Shown here: positions 32,886 to 41,175 of the stretch, one piece after another
Layout: the number at the start of each line of letters is the position of its first letter
Position numbering within the stretch: the first letter of the stretch is position 1
Source of the DNA: Loktanella gaetbuli
GTDB taxonomy: Bacteria; Pseudomonadota; Alphaproteobacteria; Rhodobacterales; Rhodobacteraceae
Length of the DNA stretch: 64,000 nt
Reading direction: 5' to 3'
NCBI RefSeq assembly: GCF_020531945.1
Contig: NZ_JAJATZ010000003.1
Span: 248,001-312,000 of the forward strand
Position numbers and translations under genes: made by a program
The notes under the pieces: model-generated
Told to the model about the DNA's origin: nothing
Databases searched by the model: none
What the model saw: only the letters and a program-made list of their open reading frames with translations

Positions 32886-33829
32886 TCGCTGTTGTAGGGG
32901 CTGGCGCATTCGGCACCGCGCTGGCGATTTCGCTGGCACGGGACGGGCGGGCAGTCACGCTGTTGGCGCGTGACCTCCGGGGCATGGACCAGACCCGCCG
33001 CAGTCCGAAACTGGACGTGGCAATTCCCGCCAACGTGTTGATCACCGATGACGCGACGCAGCTACAGTCAGCGGAATGCGTCCTGATGGCCGTTCCCGCA
33101 CAGAGCCTGCGTCGCGTGCTAGAGACACATCACGACCAGTTGGCAAACAAGCGGATCGTGGCCTGCTGCAAGGGGATCGACCTTGAAACCCTGACGGGAC
33201 CGGTCGCCAGCATTTCCGCGACCTTGCCCGATGCCACCGCGGCGATCCTGACCGGGCCGTCCTTTGCCGATGATATCGCGGCGGGCCTGCCGACCGCACT
33301 GACGCTGGCCTGTGCCGACGATACGGCCGGGCGGGCGTTGCAACAGACACTATCGACGGCCAATCTGCGTCTGTATCGCACCACGGACACCATCGGTGCC
33401 GAACTGGGTGGCGCACTGAAAAACGTGATTGCCATTGCCTGCGGCGTCGCGATTGGCGCGGGATTGGGTGACAGCGCCCGCGCTGCGTTGATGACCCGCG
33501 GTTTTGCCGAAATGCAACGACTGGCAGGGGCGCTGGGGGCCGATCCGCAAACGCTGACCGGGCTATCCGGTCTGGGTGATCTGGCGCTGACCTGTACCTC
33601 GACGCTGTCGCGAAATTATCGTCGGGGCCTCGCACTTGGTGCTGGTGACCAAATCGATGCGGCTGCCACGGTCGAAGGGGCCGCCACCTCGGTCGCGGTC
33701 ACGGACCTGGGTCAGGCGCGGGGCATCGACCTGCCGGTCTGCACCATCGTGGCTAGCCTTTGTGCACAGAAAATCAGTGTCGAAACCGCATTGCAGACAC
33801 TGTTATCCCGCCCACTCAAGGAGGAATGA
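32882..33829 (+). CDS. gpsA: NAD(P)-dependent glycerol-3-phosphate dehydrogenase
   Basis: A 315-residue cytoplasmic enzyme reducing dihydroxyacetone phosphate to sn-glycerol 3-phosphate for phospholipids. It has the Rossmann motif VVGAGAFGTALA at the N-terminus, the catalytic region GGALKNVIAIACGV and the GLSGLGDLALTCTS segment. ATG 32882 overlaps the tsaD stop (ATGA). An EVE-domain gene starts one base after its stop. Confidence 0.95.
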   Translation: MIAVVGAGAFGTALAISLARDGRAVTLLARDLRGMDQTRRSPKLDVAIPANVLITDDATQLQSAECVLMAVPAQSLRRVLETHHDQLANKRIVACCKGIDLETLTGPVASISATLPDATAAILTGPSFADDIAAGLPTALTLACADDTAGRALQQTLSTANLRLYRTTDTIGAELGGALKNVIAIACGVAIGAGLGDSARAALMTRGFAEMQRLAGALGADPQTLTGLSGLGDLALTCTSTLSRNYRRGLALGAGDQIDAAATVEGAATSVAVTDLGQARGIDLPVCTIVASLCAQKISVETALQTLLSRPLKEE

Positions 33830-33830
33830 C

Positions 33831-34253
33831 ATGGCCCACTGGCTGTTCAAATCGGAACCGGACGTGTTTGGCTGGGATCACCTGACGGCCTTGGGTCAGG
33901 CGGGCAGTGAATGGGACGGCGTGCGCAATTATCAGGCCCGCAACATCATGCGCCAGATGGCAATCGGCGATACGGGGTTTTTCTATCACTCGCGGACCGG
34001 GCTGGAAATCGTTGGCATCGTCGAGGTCATCGCCACGGCCCACCCCGACAGCACGGCGCAGGATGGCAAATGGGAATGCGTCGATGTGCGCGCGTTGAAA
34101 CGGCTGCCACGCCCCGTCACGCTGGACCAGATCAAGAGCGATGATCGGCTGCCCGACATGGTTCTGGTCAAGAATTCGCGCCTGTCCGTGCAACCCGTCA
34201 GTGATGCAGAATGGCAGATCGTCCTCGAACTCGCGGGTCATTCTCCGGACTGA
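33831..34253 (+). CDS. EVE-domain protein
   Basis: A 140-residue PUA-like EVE domain, likely binding modified nucleic-acid bases. The diagnostic sequence is WLFKSEPDVFGWDHL, then GVRNYQARNIMRQM and the GFFYHSRTG motif. AAGGAGG precedes the ATG. Third gene of the tsaD-gpsA unit. Its last 16 bases overlap the convergent FUSC gene. Confidence 0.9.
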   Translation: MAHWLFKSEPDVFGWDHLTALGQAGSEWDGVRNYQARNIMRQMAIGDTGFFYHSRTGLEIVGIVEVIATAHPDSTAQDGKWECVDVRALKRLPRPVTLDQIKSDDRLPDMVLVKNSRLSVQPVSDAEWQIVLELAGHSPD

Positions 34254-35218
34254 AGCGCGCGCAGCGCATCCGGTTTGACCAACCGCAGCACGATGATGCC
34301 CAGCACGCCCAGCACCACCGTCATCGCTGCGGCCGCGGCCATTGTGACCAGACGTTCGACCGCCAACACGCTGACCTGCGAAACAAGCGCCAGAATTTCC
34401 AGCACGGCAACCGTCAGAAAGGTCGTGAACAGCGTATAGTTGCGCGGCAAAAACCGAAAGGCGATCGGTAGTGCGATCATGCCCACGGCGACGGTCAACC
34501 ACATCTCTTCGGATATTGCGGCGACCGCGATCGCGATTGCCGTGCCCAGAACAGTGCCGATGGTGCGGCGCAGGGTCTTGGAAAACAGGTTACCGTGCGG
34601 CGGGACGCACAGCACGACAAAGGTCAGCGGAAACCAGAACCCGTGTTCACCGAAATACCGACCACCGACGTAGACAGACAGCATCAGACCGATCCCCAGA
34701 CCCATCCCGAAGATCAGCGCATAACGATGACTTTGCGCTGTTTCCGCGTCACCAGTCGCGTCCTCTTTGAACCACCATGTGATCGCCAGCGCCCAGACCA
34801 TACCGCCGATGAATATGGCCGCCAGCACCGCATCCCGGTCATCTGGCAGGATCGGGCTGGTAAAAATGGTCCAGACGATCATCGCCCGCATCCCCGGTTG
34901 CGCCATCCCGTGCGTCCCGCAGATCCCAATCATCACCGCAAGGCAAGGGGCAAGGATCAGTGCCATGACCGGTGCCCCCAACACCAACAGCCCCGACATC
35001 ATCAGGACCAGCGTCACCAACGCGGCTGGGCCGATCCCGCGATCACGTGCAGCCAGATGCGCCGACAGTCCCGCGATGAATGCGATGGCACCCGGACTGC
35101 CGATCAGCGGCACAGCAACAAGTGCGGGCCCCGCCACAGCCGCCGTCGTGACAGTCACGGATCGCCACGGCATCGCTTCGCCATCCTCGACAAACCAGTT
35201 CAACAGAGCCTTTATCAA
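34238..35218 (-). CDS. FUSC-family inner-membrane protein
   Basis: A 326-residue protein with about ten hydrophobic helices in two halves, resembling the aromatic-acid/fusaric-acid efflux (FUSC, YccS/DUF2955) families. The motif GNLFSKTLRRTIGTVLGTAIA in the second half is typical of them. The substrate is unknown, and no partner membrane-fusion protein is adjacent. The start appears to be TTG 35218, with only a weak upstream G-run; ATG 35173 is an alternative. The 3' end overlaps that of the EVE gene. Confidence 0.75.
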   Translation of the reverse strand: MIKALLNWFVEDGEAMPWRSVTVTTAAVAGPALVAVPLIGSPGAIAFIAGLSAHLAARDRGIGPAALVTLVLMMSGLLVLGAPVMALILAPCLAVMIGICGTHGMAQPGMRAMIVWTIFTSPILPDDRDAVLAAIFIGGMVWALAITWWFKEDATGDAETAQSHRYALIFGMGLGIGLMLSVYVGGRYFGEHGFWFPLTFVVLCVPPHGNLFSKTLRRTIGTVLGTAIAIAVAAISEEMWLTVAVGMIALPIAFRFLPRNYTLFTTFLTVAVLEILALVSQVSVLAVERLVTMAAAAAMTVVLGVLGIIVLRLVKPDALRALQSGE

Positions 35219-35333
35219 TTGTGGTCACCCCGCTGGACGCTTTGCATGCTAGATGGCGCGGTTGCCGGCAGAAGCAAACACTGGCCGGATGCGCGATGGT
35301 CTGGCAGGTTTTTTCGACAGGAGGAGGGTGGCG

Positions 35334-35732
35334 TTGGGATTTGCAGATGTGATCGGGGCGGCTTTTGCCGGATTTGTTTTCGGTGCGATCTGGTACGGAT
35401 TGCTGTCAAAATACTGGATCAAGGCCGCAGGCGTCGCTGTGCGCGCGGATGGCAAACCGGTAAACAGCGCAAACCCCTGGCCCTATGTAGTCTCGGGCGT
35501 GATGATCCTGCTGGTGGCCGGGATGATGCGACACATTTTTGCGCTGTCCGCGATCGACACGATCATCGAAGGTCTGACATCGGGGTTCGGTCTGGGCGCA
35601 TTCATCATATCGCCTTGGCTGATCCTGACCGTGGGCTACGAAGGCAGGCCATGGTCACTGGGTCTGATAAACGCGGGATATGCCAGTTTCGGCTGTGCCA
35701 TCATGGGCGCGGTGCTGATCCTGCTGGCATGA
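35334..35732 (+). CDS. DUF1761 family membrane protein
   Basis: A 132-residue protein with four predicted helices. The first reads GAAFAGFVFGAIWYG, the hallmark of DUF1761. I place the start at TTG 35334, nine bases after AGGAGG (35319-35324); the longer reading from 35253 adds a polar segment not seen in the family. Function unknown. Confidence 0.75.
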   Translation: MGFADVIGAAFAGFVFGAIWYGLLSKYWIKAAGVAVRADGKPVNSANPWPYVVSGVMILLVAGMMRHIFALSAIDTIIEGLTSGFGLGAFIISPWLILTVGYEGRPWSLGLINAGYASFGCAIMGAVLILLA

Positions 35733-35764
35733 GGGCGCGCGCCAGATATGGCGCGCGCGCACGT

Positions 35765-36106
35765 TCAGCCGTAAACGGCTTCCTTGCCGAAATGTTTCGT
35801 CAGCAAATAGTAGATCACCGCCCGGTATTTGTTCCGGTTTGACCGACCGTAGGTGTCAATCGCCTTGTTGACGGCGTCCATCAGGTCAGGGCTGTCCGGC
35901 AGGCCCAGCTTTTTCTTCAGGAACCCATCCACGACGCGCTGCAATTCCTCTGGATCGCTGCCCGCGACCGTGCTTGCGTCGGCGTTGTAAATCGACGGAC
36001 CGCAGCCGATCGTGACCTTGGTCAGCAGGTCCATGTCCGGCTCCATGCCGCAGTCATTGCGCAGATCTTCGGCGTATTTCTGGATCAGATCGTCACGTTT
36101 TCCCAT
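35765..36106 (-). CDS. DUF2853 family protein
   Basis: A 113-residue conserved alphaproteobacterial and bacteroidete protein with the characteristic RDDLIQKYAEDL start and the C-terminal RNKYRAVIYYLLTKHFGKE segment. A small mainly helical cytoplasmic protein of unknown role. ATG 36106 follows AAGGGGA. It lies downstream of ahcY on the same strand but beyond a hairpin. Confidence 0.82.
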   Translation of the reverse strand: MGKRDDLIQKYAEDLRNDCGMEPDMDLLTKVTIGCGPSIYNADASTVAGSDPEELQRVVDGFLKKKLGLPDSPDLMDAVNKAIDTYGRSNRNKYRAVIYYLLTKHFGKEAVYG

Positions 36107-36272
36107 CGGGTTCCCCTTATTGCCATGCAGCCTTTCTGGCCGTCGCGGTAACGCTAACGTCAGGTCAGGTCATCGGACAAGAAAAAAGAGGGCTGTTCTG
36201 GCCGGCTTTGGCGTGGGCCGTTCACGACGATCTGTGTCGGTGCGCGTGGGGTTGCCTGGCCCTGAATGCAAA

Positions 36273-36307
36273 TGCGGCACCGCAGTCACAAGGACCGCGA
36301 TGCCGCA
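36273..36307 (-). terminator. Hairpin downstream of ahcY
   Basis: TGCGGCAcCGC (36273-36283) pairs with GCGaTGCCGCA (36297-36307), with one internal mismatch. On the minus strand TTTGCATT follows, a modest terminator for ahcY. The left arm shares 13 bases with the repeat at 103-115. Confidence 0.55.
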
Positions 36308-36335
36308 GGTATCAGGCATACACCGCCGCGTGGGG

Positions 36336-37724
36336 TCAGTAGCGGTAGTGTTCCGGCTTGAACGGACCTTCGACGGTGACGCCGATATAGTCCGCCTGTT
36401 CCTTTTTCAGCTCTGTCAGTTTGACGCCGATCCGCTTGAGGTGCAGGCGGGCGACCTTTTCGTCCAGATGCTTGGGCAGGATGTAGACGCCGGGAGCGTA
36501 TTCCTCGCCCTTGGTCCACAGTTCCATCTGCGCCAGCACCTGATTGGTAAAGGATGCGGACATCACAAACGACGGGTGACCGGTTGCGTTGCCAAGGTTC
36601 AACAAACGGCCTTCGGACAACAGGATCAGACGATTGCCCGAAGGCATTTCGATCATGTCCACCTGTTCCTTGATGTTTGTCCACTTGTGGTTTTTCAGCG
36701 CCGCAACCTGAATTTCGTTGTCGAAATGGCCGATGTTGCCGACGATTGCCATGTCCTTCATCTCGCGCATGTGCTCGATGCGGATGACGTCGCGGTTGCC
36801 GGTGGTGGTGATAAAGATGTCGGCGCTGTCCAGCACGTCCTCGAGCAGGACAACCTCGAAACCGTCCATCGCCGCCTGCAGTGCGCAGATCGGATCGACC
36901 TCTGTCACCTTGACGCGTGCGCCAGCGCCCTGCAGCGACGCAGCCGACCCCTTGCCCACGTCGCCGTAGCCACAGACGACGGCGACCTTGCCGGCCATCA
37001 TGGTGTCGGTGGCGCGGCGGATGCCGTCGACCAGCGATTCCTTGCAACCGTACTTGTTGTCGAACTTTGATTTGGTGACAGAATCGTTCACGTTGATCGC
37101 GGGGAACGGCAGCTGGCCGTTCTTGTGCAGGTCATACAGACGGTGAACGCCTGTGGTGGTTTCCTCGGACACGCCCTTGATCGCAGCCTTCACCTTGGTG
37201 AACCAGCCGGGGGATGCTTCCATCCGCTTTTTGATCTGCGCCTTGATGACTTCTTCTTCTTCGGATTGCGGGACGGGGATGATGTCCTCGCCTGCCTCGG
37301 CACGGGCACCCAGCAGAACGTACAGTGTCGCGTCGCCGCCATCGTCCAGGATCATGTTCGCGCCTTCGGGGAACATGAAGGATTTGTCCAGGTAGTCCCA
37401 ATGCTCTTCCAGGCTTTGGCCCTTGATCGCGAAAACAGGCACGCCGGATTCCGCGATGGCGGCGGCAGCATGGTCCTGCGTGGAAAAGATGTTGCAGGAT
37501 GCCCAGCGCACGTCGGCACCCAATGCAACCAGCGTTTCGATCAGAACGGCGGTCTGGATCGTCATGTGCAGCGATCCGACGATGCGGGCACCCGCAAGCG
37601 GCTTGGACGCGCCATATTCCTCGCGCAGGGCCATCAGCCCCGGCATTTCCGTTTCTGCGATGTCCAGTTCCTTGCGACCATAGGCAGCAAGTGAAATGTC
37701 TTTGACGATATAATCTTGGGTCAT
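36336..37724 (-). CDS. ahcY: Adenosylhomocysteinase
   Basis: A 462-residue NAD-dependent enzyme hydrolysing S-adenosylhomocysteine to adenosine and homocysteine, keeping methylation reactions running. Motifs include SCNIFSTQDHAAAAI, the NAD loop VVCGYGDVGKGSA, GNIGHFDNEI and the terminal KPEHYRY. ATG 37724 with AGGAGACGGAC upstream is the start; the frame stays open for a further 169 codons without meaning. I looked for an S-adenosylhomocysteine riboswitch upstream and saw no match, only an inverted repeat. Confidence 0.97.
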   Translation of the reverse strand: MTQDYIVKDISLAAYGRKELDIAETEMPGLMALREEYGASKPLAGARIVGSLHMTIQTAVLIETLVALGADVRWASCNIFSTQDHAAAAIAESGVPVFAIKGQSLEEHWDYLDKSFMFPEGANMILDDGGDATLYVLLGARAEAGEDIIPVPQSEEEEVIKAQIKKRMEASPGWFTKVKAAIKGVSEETTTGVHRLYDLHKNGQLPFPAINVNDSVTKSKFDNKYGCKESLVDGIRRATDTMMAGKVAVVCGYGDVGKGSAASLQGAGARVKVTEVDPICALQAAMDGFEVVLLEDVLDSADIFITTTGNRDVIRIEHMREMKDMAIVGNIGHFDNEIQVAALKNHKWTNIKEQVDMIEMPSGNRLILLSEGRLLNLGNATGHPSFVMSASFTNQVLAQMELWTKGEEYAPGVYILPKHLDEKVARLHLKRIGVKLTELKKEQADYIGVTVEGPFKPEHYRY

Positions 37725-37775
37725 GTCCGTCTCCTGGCGGAAAAAAGCGTTGCCGCCCCATACCACCAACGTCAC

Positions 37776-37790
37776 CGCGTTGACAACGCG
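37776..37790. promoter_or_regulatory. Perfect palindromic operator candidate
   Basis: CGCGTTG-A-CAACGCG is a 7-bp inverted repeat about a single central base, midway between the divergent starts of ahcY (37724) and the glycosyltransferase (37851). Flanking TCAC and GTGA extend the symmetry with a bulge. TTGACA within it resembles a -35 box. It is likely a transcription-factor site governing one or both genes. Confidence 0.45.
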
Positions 37791-37850
37791 ACGTGATCGC
37801 CCTTTGACTGCGTGGACAGTCTGTTCACCCGTTGCACCGTCAGGGTCCCC

Positions 37851-38810
37851 ATGTCGCAGATCACGGCAGCGTTTTCGATACCGGCCGCCCATCGCAGGGC
37901 GGTCGTTTTTTGCTGTGATGCAGGATATTTGCCCTATGCGCTGCATGCAGCGACGCAGATCGCCGACCTGCAACGCGACCGCCAGTTCGACATCTGCATC
38001 GTGACCATGGACGATCTGGCCATCCCGGACAGTTTGACGGCCCATGGCCTGCGGTTGGTCAAGGTGACGACCGACGGTGCATTCGCAGACCTGCCGCGCG
38101 ATGCCCGCCGCAGTGAGAGCGTTTATCTGCGCCTTGCGCTGCCGCATGTGCTGACAGCCGACTATGACCGATTGCTCTATCTGGACAGCGACATCCATGT
38201 CGATGGCGGGGATTTCAACGCGCTGATGCACCTCGATCTAGGAGGACGGGCGATCGGCGCTGTGCGTGATACGATGCAATGGCGCACGCCACAGCGCGCC
38301 AGCGGGGATTTCACCGCCATCAATCTGCCGCCCGCGCCCTATTTCAACAGCGGCGTGCTACTGCTGGATTTGATCCAATGGGCCAAGGCTGATCTGTCGG
38401 CGCGCATCCGTGACCTTGCCGGACGCCATCCGGATGCGATCAGACAGCACGATCAGACACTTCTCAATTGGGCTGCTCATTGTGACTGGGCCGAACTCTC
38501 GCCCGTATGGAACTGGCAAATGACCAAGAGCGCACGGCTTTTTGGCGCAATGGCCCCCGTCAACATCGCGCATTTCATCGGCCCCGCAAAACCATGGCGG
38601 GACAAGGCACAGGAGTTGCCACCGCGCTATGCCCGCGACCTGGCGCGGTTCATGGCCGTGCATTTTCCGGACCATTCCCCGATACCAGTGTCACAAACGC
38701 CTGCCAAAAATACGCCGATGATGCGCAAGATGTTCCTGCGCAATACCCTCGCAGCGGCGCGCATGGCCCGCTATCTGGACCGGTTTCCAACGGATATGAC
38801 AGTACGATGA
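37851..38810 (+). CDS. Glycosyltransferase family 8 protein
   Basis: A 319-residue retaining glycosyltransferase. The N-terminal nucleotide-sugar fold includes RAVVFCCDAGYLPYALHAA and the metal-binding DxD in LYLDSDIHV. The acceptor side shows YFNSGVLLLDL, HDQTLLNWA and HFIGPAKPW, all typical of GT8. It probably adds hexose to lipopolysaccharide or a surface glycan. ATG 37851 is preferred over an upstream GTG. It overlaps the HD-domain gene by four bases. Confidence 0.88.
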   Translation: MSQITAAFSIPAAHRRAVVFCCDAGYLPYALHAATQIADLQRDRQFDICIVTMDDLAIPDSLTAHGLRLVKVTTDGAFADLPRDARRSESVYLRLALPHVLTADYDRLLYLDSDIHVDGGDFNALMHLDLGGRAIGAVRDTMQWRTPQRASGDFTAINLPPAPYFNSGVLLLDLIQWAKADLSARIRDLAGRHPDAIRQHDQTLLNWAAHCDWAELSPVWNWQMTKSARLFGAMAPVNIAHFIGPAKPWRDKAQELPPRYARDLARFMAVHFPDHSPIPVSQTPAKNTPMMRKMFLRNTLAAARMARYLDRFPTDMTVR

Positions 38811-39400
38811 AACAGCCCCGCGCATGGCAAAGGATGCTCTCGGGTCGCAGGCTTGACCTGTTGGACCCCACGCCCGTCGATATCGAGGTCGAGGACATCG
38901 CCCACGGATTGGCCTTTGTCGCGCGCTGGAACGGGCAGACACAGGGTGATTTCGCCTATTCCGTCGCCGAACATTCGCTGCTGGTCGAGGATCTGTTTGC
39001 TCGCATGAACCCCAAAGCGCCGGCGAAATGGCGGCTGGCGGCACTGCTGCATGATGCGCCCGAATACGTGATCGGGGACATGATCAGCCCGGTCAAGGCC
39101 GCCATCGGCCCCGGCTATGGCGAGCTGGACAGCCGTTTGACCGCTGCGATCCACCTGCGGTTCGGACTGCCTGCAACCCTGCCCACCAGCGTCAAGAAAC
39201 AGATCAAGGCCGCCGACCGCGTATCGGCATGGGCCGAGGCCGTGCAGATTGCCGGGTTCGACGTGGCCGAGGCCAACAGGTTCTTTGGCCGCCAGAAACC
39301 CGAACTGATCGACGGGCTGACCATCGCCTTGCGCCCGCCGGTCGCCGTGCGCGCCGATTTCACCGAACGACACGCCGCCTTGCTGGAGATGATGCAATGA
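38807..39400 (+). CDS. HD-domain phosphohydrolase (YfbR-like)
   Basis: A 197-residue protein with the HD signature spread as SVAEHSLLVEDL and ALLHDAPEYVIGD, followed by VKKQIKAADRVSAWAEA. These match the YfbR-type 5'-deoxynucleotidase group or related HD hydrolases that act on phosphorylated metabolites. ATG 38807 overlaps the glycosyltransferase stop; its own stop overlaps the acetyltransferase start. Confidence 0.82.
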   Translation: MKQPRAWQRMLSGRRLDLLDPTPVDIEVEDIAHGLAFVARWNGQTQGDFAYSVAEHSLLVEDLFARMNPKAPAKWRLAALLHDAPEYVIGDMISPVKAAIGPGYGELDSRLTAAIHLRFGLPATLPTSVKKQIKAADRVSAWAEAVQIAGFDVAEANRFFGRQKPELIDGLTIALRPPVAVRADFTERHAALLEMMQ

Positions 39401-39885
39401 TGATCCGACAGGCCACGTCAGCGGATGCACGAGGGATGGTCGATGTGTTGAACCCGATCATCGCAAAGGGCGGCACGACCGCACATCAAACCCCGTTCGA
39501 TGTGGACGGGATGCGACAACACTATATCACGCGCCCGGCGCTGATCTGCACGCATGTCGCGGATATGGACGGCACAATCGGCGGATTTCAGATGCTTGCC
39601 CGGCCCGATCCGGGTGATGCTGCGATGCAGGGCTGGGCGATCATCGCCAGTTTCGTATCGGGCGATCATGCGGGCAAGGGGATTGGCCGGGCGCTATTCG
39701 CCGCCACCAGAGCCAAGGCCCTGTCCGAAGGCATCGCCACCATCGACGCCACGATCCGCGCGGATAACGACAGTGGTCTGCGCTATTATGCCGCGATGGG
39801 ATTTGTCGATTTCGACAGGCTGAACGATGTTCCGCTGCGGGACGGCACCCGTGTCGACCGCATCCGCAAGCGGTTCGACCTTTAG
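39397..39885 (+). CDS. GNAT-family N-acetyltransferase
   Basis: A 162-residue acetyl-CoA-dependent transferase of the phosphinothricin/amino-acid acetyltransferase type. The acetyl-CoA loop appears as GDHAGKGIGRALF, followed by IDATIRADNDSGLRYYAAMGF. The substrate is unknown. ATG 39397 overlaps the upstream stop (ATGA), making a three-gene coupled unit. Its stop overlaps regA's stop by four bases in convergent orientation. Confidence 0.88.
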   Translation: MMIRQATSADARGMVDVLNPIIAKGGTTAHQTPFDVDGMRQHYITRPALICTHVADMDGTIGGFQMLARPDPGDAAMQGWAIIASFVSGDHAGKGIGRALFAATRAKALSEGIATIDATIRADNDSGLRYYAAMGFVDFDRLNDVPLRDGTRVDRIRKRFDL

Positions 39886-40433
39886 CGCGGGCTACGTTTT
39901 GCGAGGATCCGTTGCAGCGTCCGGCGGTGCATACTGAGCCTGCGCGCCGTTTCAGACACGTTGCGGTCGCACAATTCATAGACGCGCTGGATATGTTCCC
40001 AACGCACGCGATCAGCACTCATCGGATTATCGGGCGGCGGCGGCAATTCGTCCTGTCCGGCCAGCAGGGCATTGGTCACATCCGTCGCGTCGGCGGGTTT
40101 CGCCAGATAGTCGGTCGCACCGATCTTGACCGCGGCGACTGCCGTGGCGATGGCCCCATAGCCCGTCAGGACAACGATCCGCGATTCCGGGCGGCGTTCG
40201 CGCAGCACCTCGACCACGTCCAGGCCGTTGCCGTCCTCCAGCCGCAGGTCAACCACTGCATAGGCAGGCGGCCGGGCAGACGCGATTGCCTTGCCTTCAG
40301 CCACGGATTCAGCCGTTTCGACGACAAACCCCCGTTTTTCCATCGCCTTGGCAAGACGTTTGACGAAAGCCTCGTCATCATCCACCAGCAAAAGTGACGG
40401 GTCAGGGCCGAGATCGCGTGTGTCGCTGTTCAT
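39882..40433 (-). CDS. regA: Redox response regulator RegA/PrrA/ActR
   Basis: A 183-residue response regulator. The receiver domain carries the phosphoacceptor Asp62 (VVDLRLEDG), with acidic DDD at 18-20 and Lys near DYLAKPAD. A Pro-rich linker (ELPPPPDNP) leads to a Fis-type helix-turn-helix (SETARRLSMHRRTLQRILAKR). RegA activates photosynthesis, respiration and carbon-fixation genes when the quinone pool is reduced. ATG 40433 is preferred to the TTG six bases earlier. It follows senC by 55 bases and is likely co-transcribed. Confidence 0.95.
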   Translation of the reverse strand: MNSDTRDLGPDPSLLLVDDDEAFVKRLAKAMEKRGFVVETAESVAEGKAIASARPPAYAVVDLRLEDGNGLDVVEVLRERRPESRIVVLTGYGAIATAVAAVKIGATDYLAKPADATDVTNALLAGQDELPPPPDNPMSADRVRWEHIQRVYELCDRNVSETARRLSMHRRTLQRILAKRSPR

Positions 40434-40488
40434 TTTCAATACCTTGCCTTGTTACCCAACAGATAGGACCGCGCGGCAGGCCGTCAAT

Positions 40489-41091
40489 CTATGTTAAGGC
40501 GCAACTGACCTCTTGGGCGATCTGCTGCGGCGGTGTGTCGCGCCGAAAGAACGTCGCAAAACCGGTGTCCGGCAGCATCAGGTAGGTAAATGCCGAATGG
40601 TCCACCAGGTAGTAGTCAGGATCATCCCCGTTGCGTGCGTAGTAGACCTTGTAGGCATCCGCCGCAGCCTTGACCTGTGCCTCGCTTCCGGTCAGCCCGA
40701 TCATCTTGGGGTGCATGTTTGCAGTGTAGTCGGCCATGAATTCGGGGGTATCACGTGCAGGATCCACGGAAATGAACACAGGCGTGACCGACACACCCTG
40801 TTCTGCCAGCAGATCCACCGCAGCTACGTTGCGGGCATTGTCGATGGGACAGACATCAGGGCAGAACCCGTATCCAAAATAGACCAGCGTCGGTTCCGTG
40901 ATGACATTCGCATCCGAGACCGTCTGCCCGTCCTGATTGACCAACGTGAATGGTCCACCAATGTCGGCACCTTCGGCGTTGGTGCTGAAACAGGATGCCA
41001 GATCCTGACCACGGTTGAAGGTCAGGGACAGTGACACACCTACCACTGCAGCAATGGCGGCACCGGAAACGAGGACGATCGCGCGGTTCAT
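40489..41091 (-). CDS. senC: SCO1/SenC family copper chaperone
   Basis: A 200-residue membrane-anchored thioredoxin-fold protein delivering copper to cytochrome c oxidase. One N-terminal helix (about 4-24) is followed by the metal site: Cys77 and Cys81 in GFCPDVCPI and His165 in LVDHSAF. ATG 41091 has AAGGAGT upstream. It lies divergently from regB and upstream of regA, the arrangement found in Rhodobacter. Confidence 0.94.
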   Translation of the reverse strand: MNRAIVLVSGAAIAAVVGVSLSLTFNRGQDLASCFSTNAEGADIGGPFTLVNQDGQTVSDANVITEPTLVYFGYGFCPDVCPIDNARNVAAVDLLAEQGVSVTPVFISVDPARDTPEFMADYTANMHPKMIGLTGSEAQVKAAADAYKVYYARNGDDPDYYLVDHSAFTYLMLPDTGFATFFRRDTPPQQIAQEVSCALT

Positions 41092-41175
41092 CAGGACTCC
41101 TTTCAAAAGCGTCGCATTGATTGCCTATCCACCGGCCCATAACAATGGGCACACGCATCACATTTAAGGGCGATC

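Noticed and set aside
37725..37850. S-adenosylhomocysteine riboswitch upstream of ahcY
   Set aside because: I looked for the conserved core and pseudoknot pattern and saw only a simple palindrome. A covariance search would settle it.
37725..38231. A 169-residue N-terminal extension of ahcY
   Set aside because: The open frame runs through the divergent promoter and into the antisense of the glycosyltransferase. The family start MTQDYIVKDI with AGGAGACGG upstream is at 37724.
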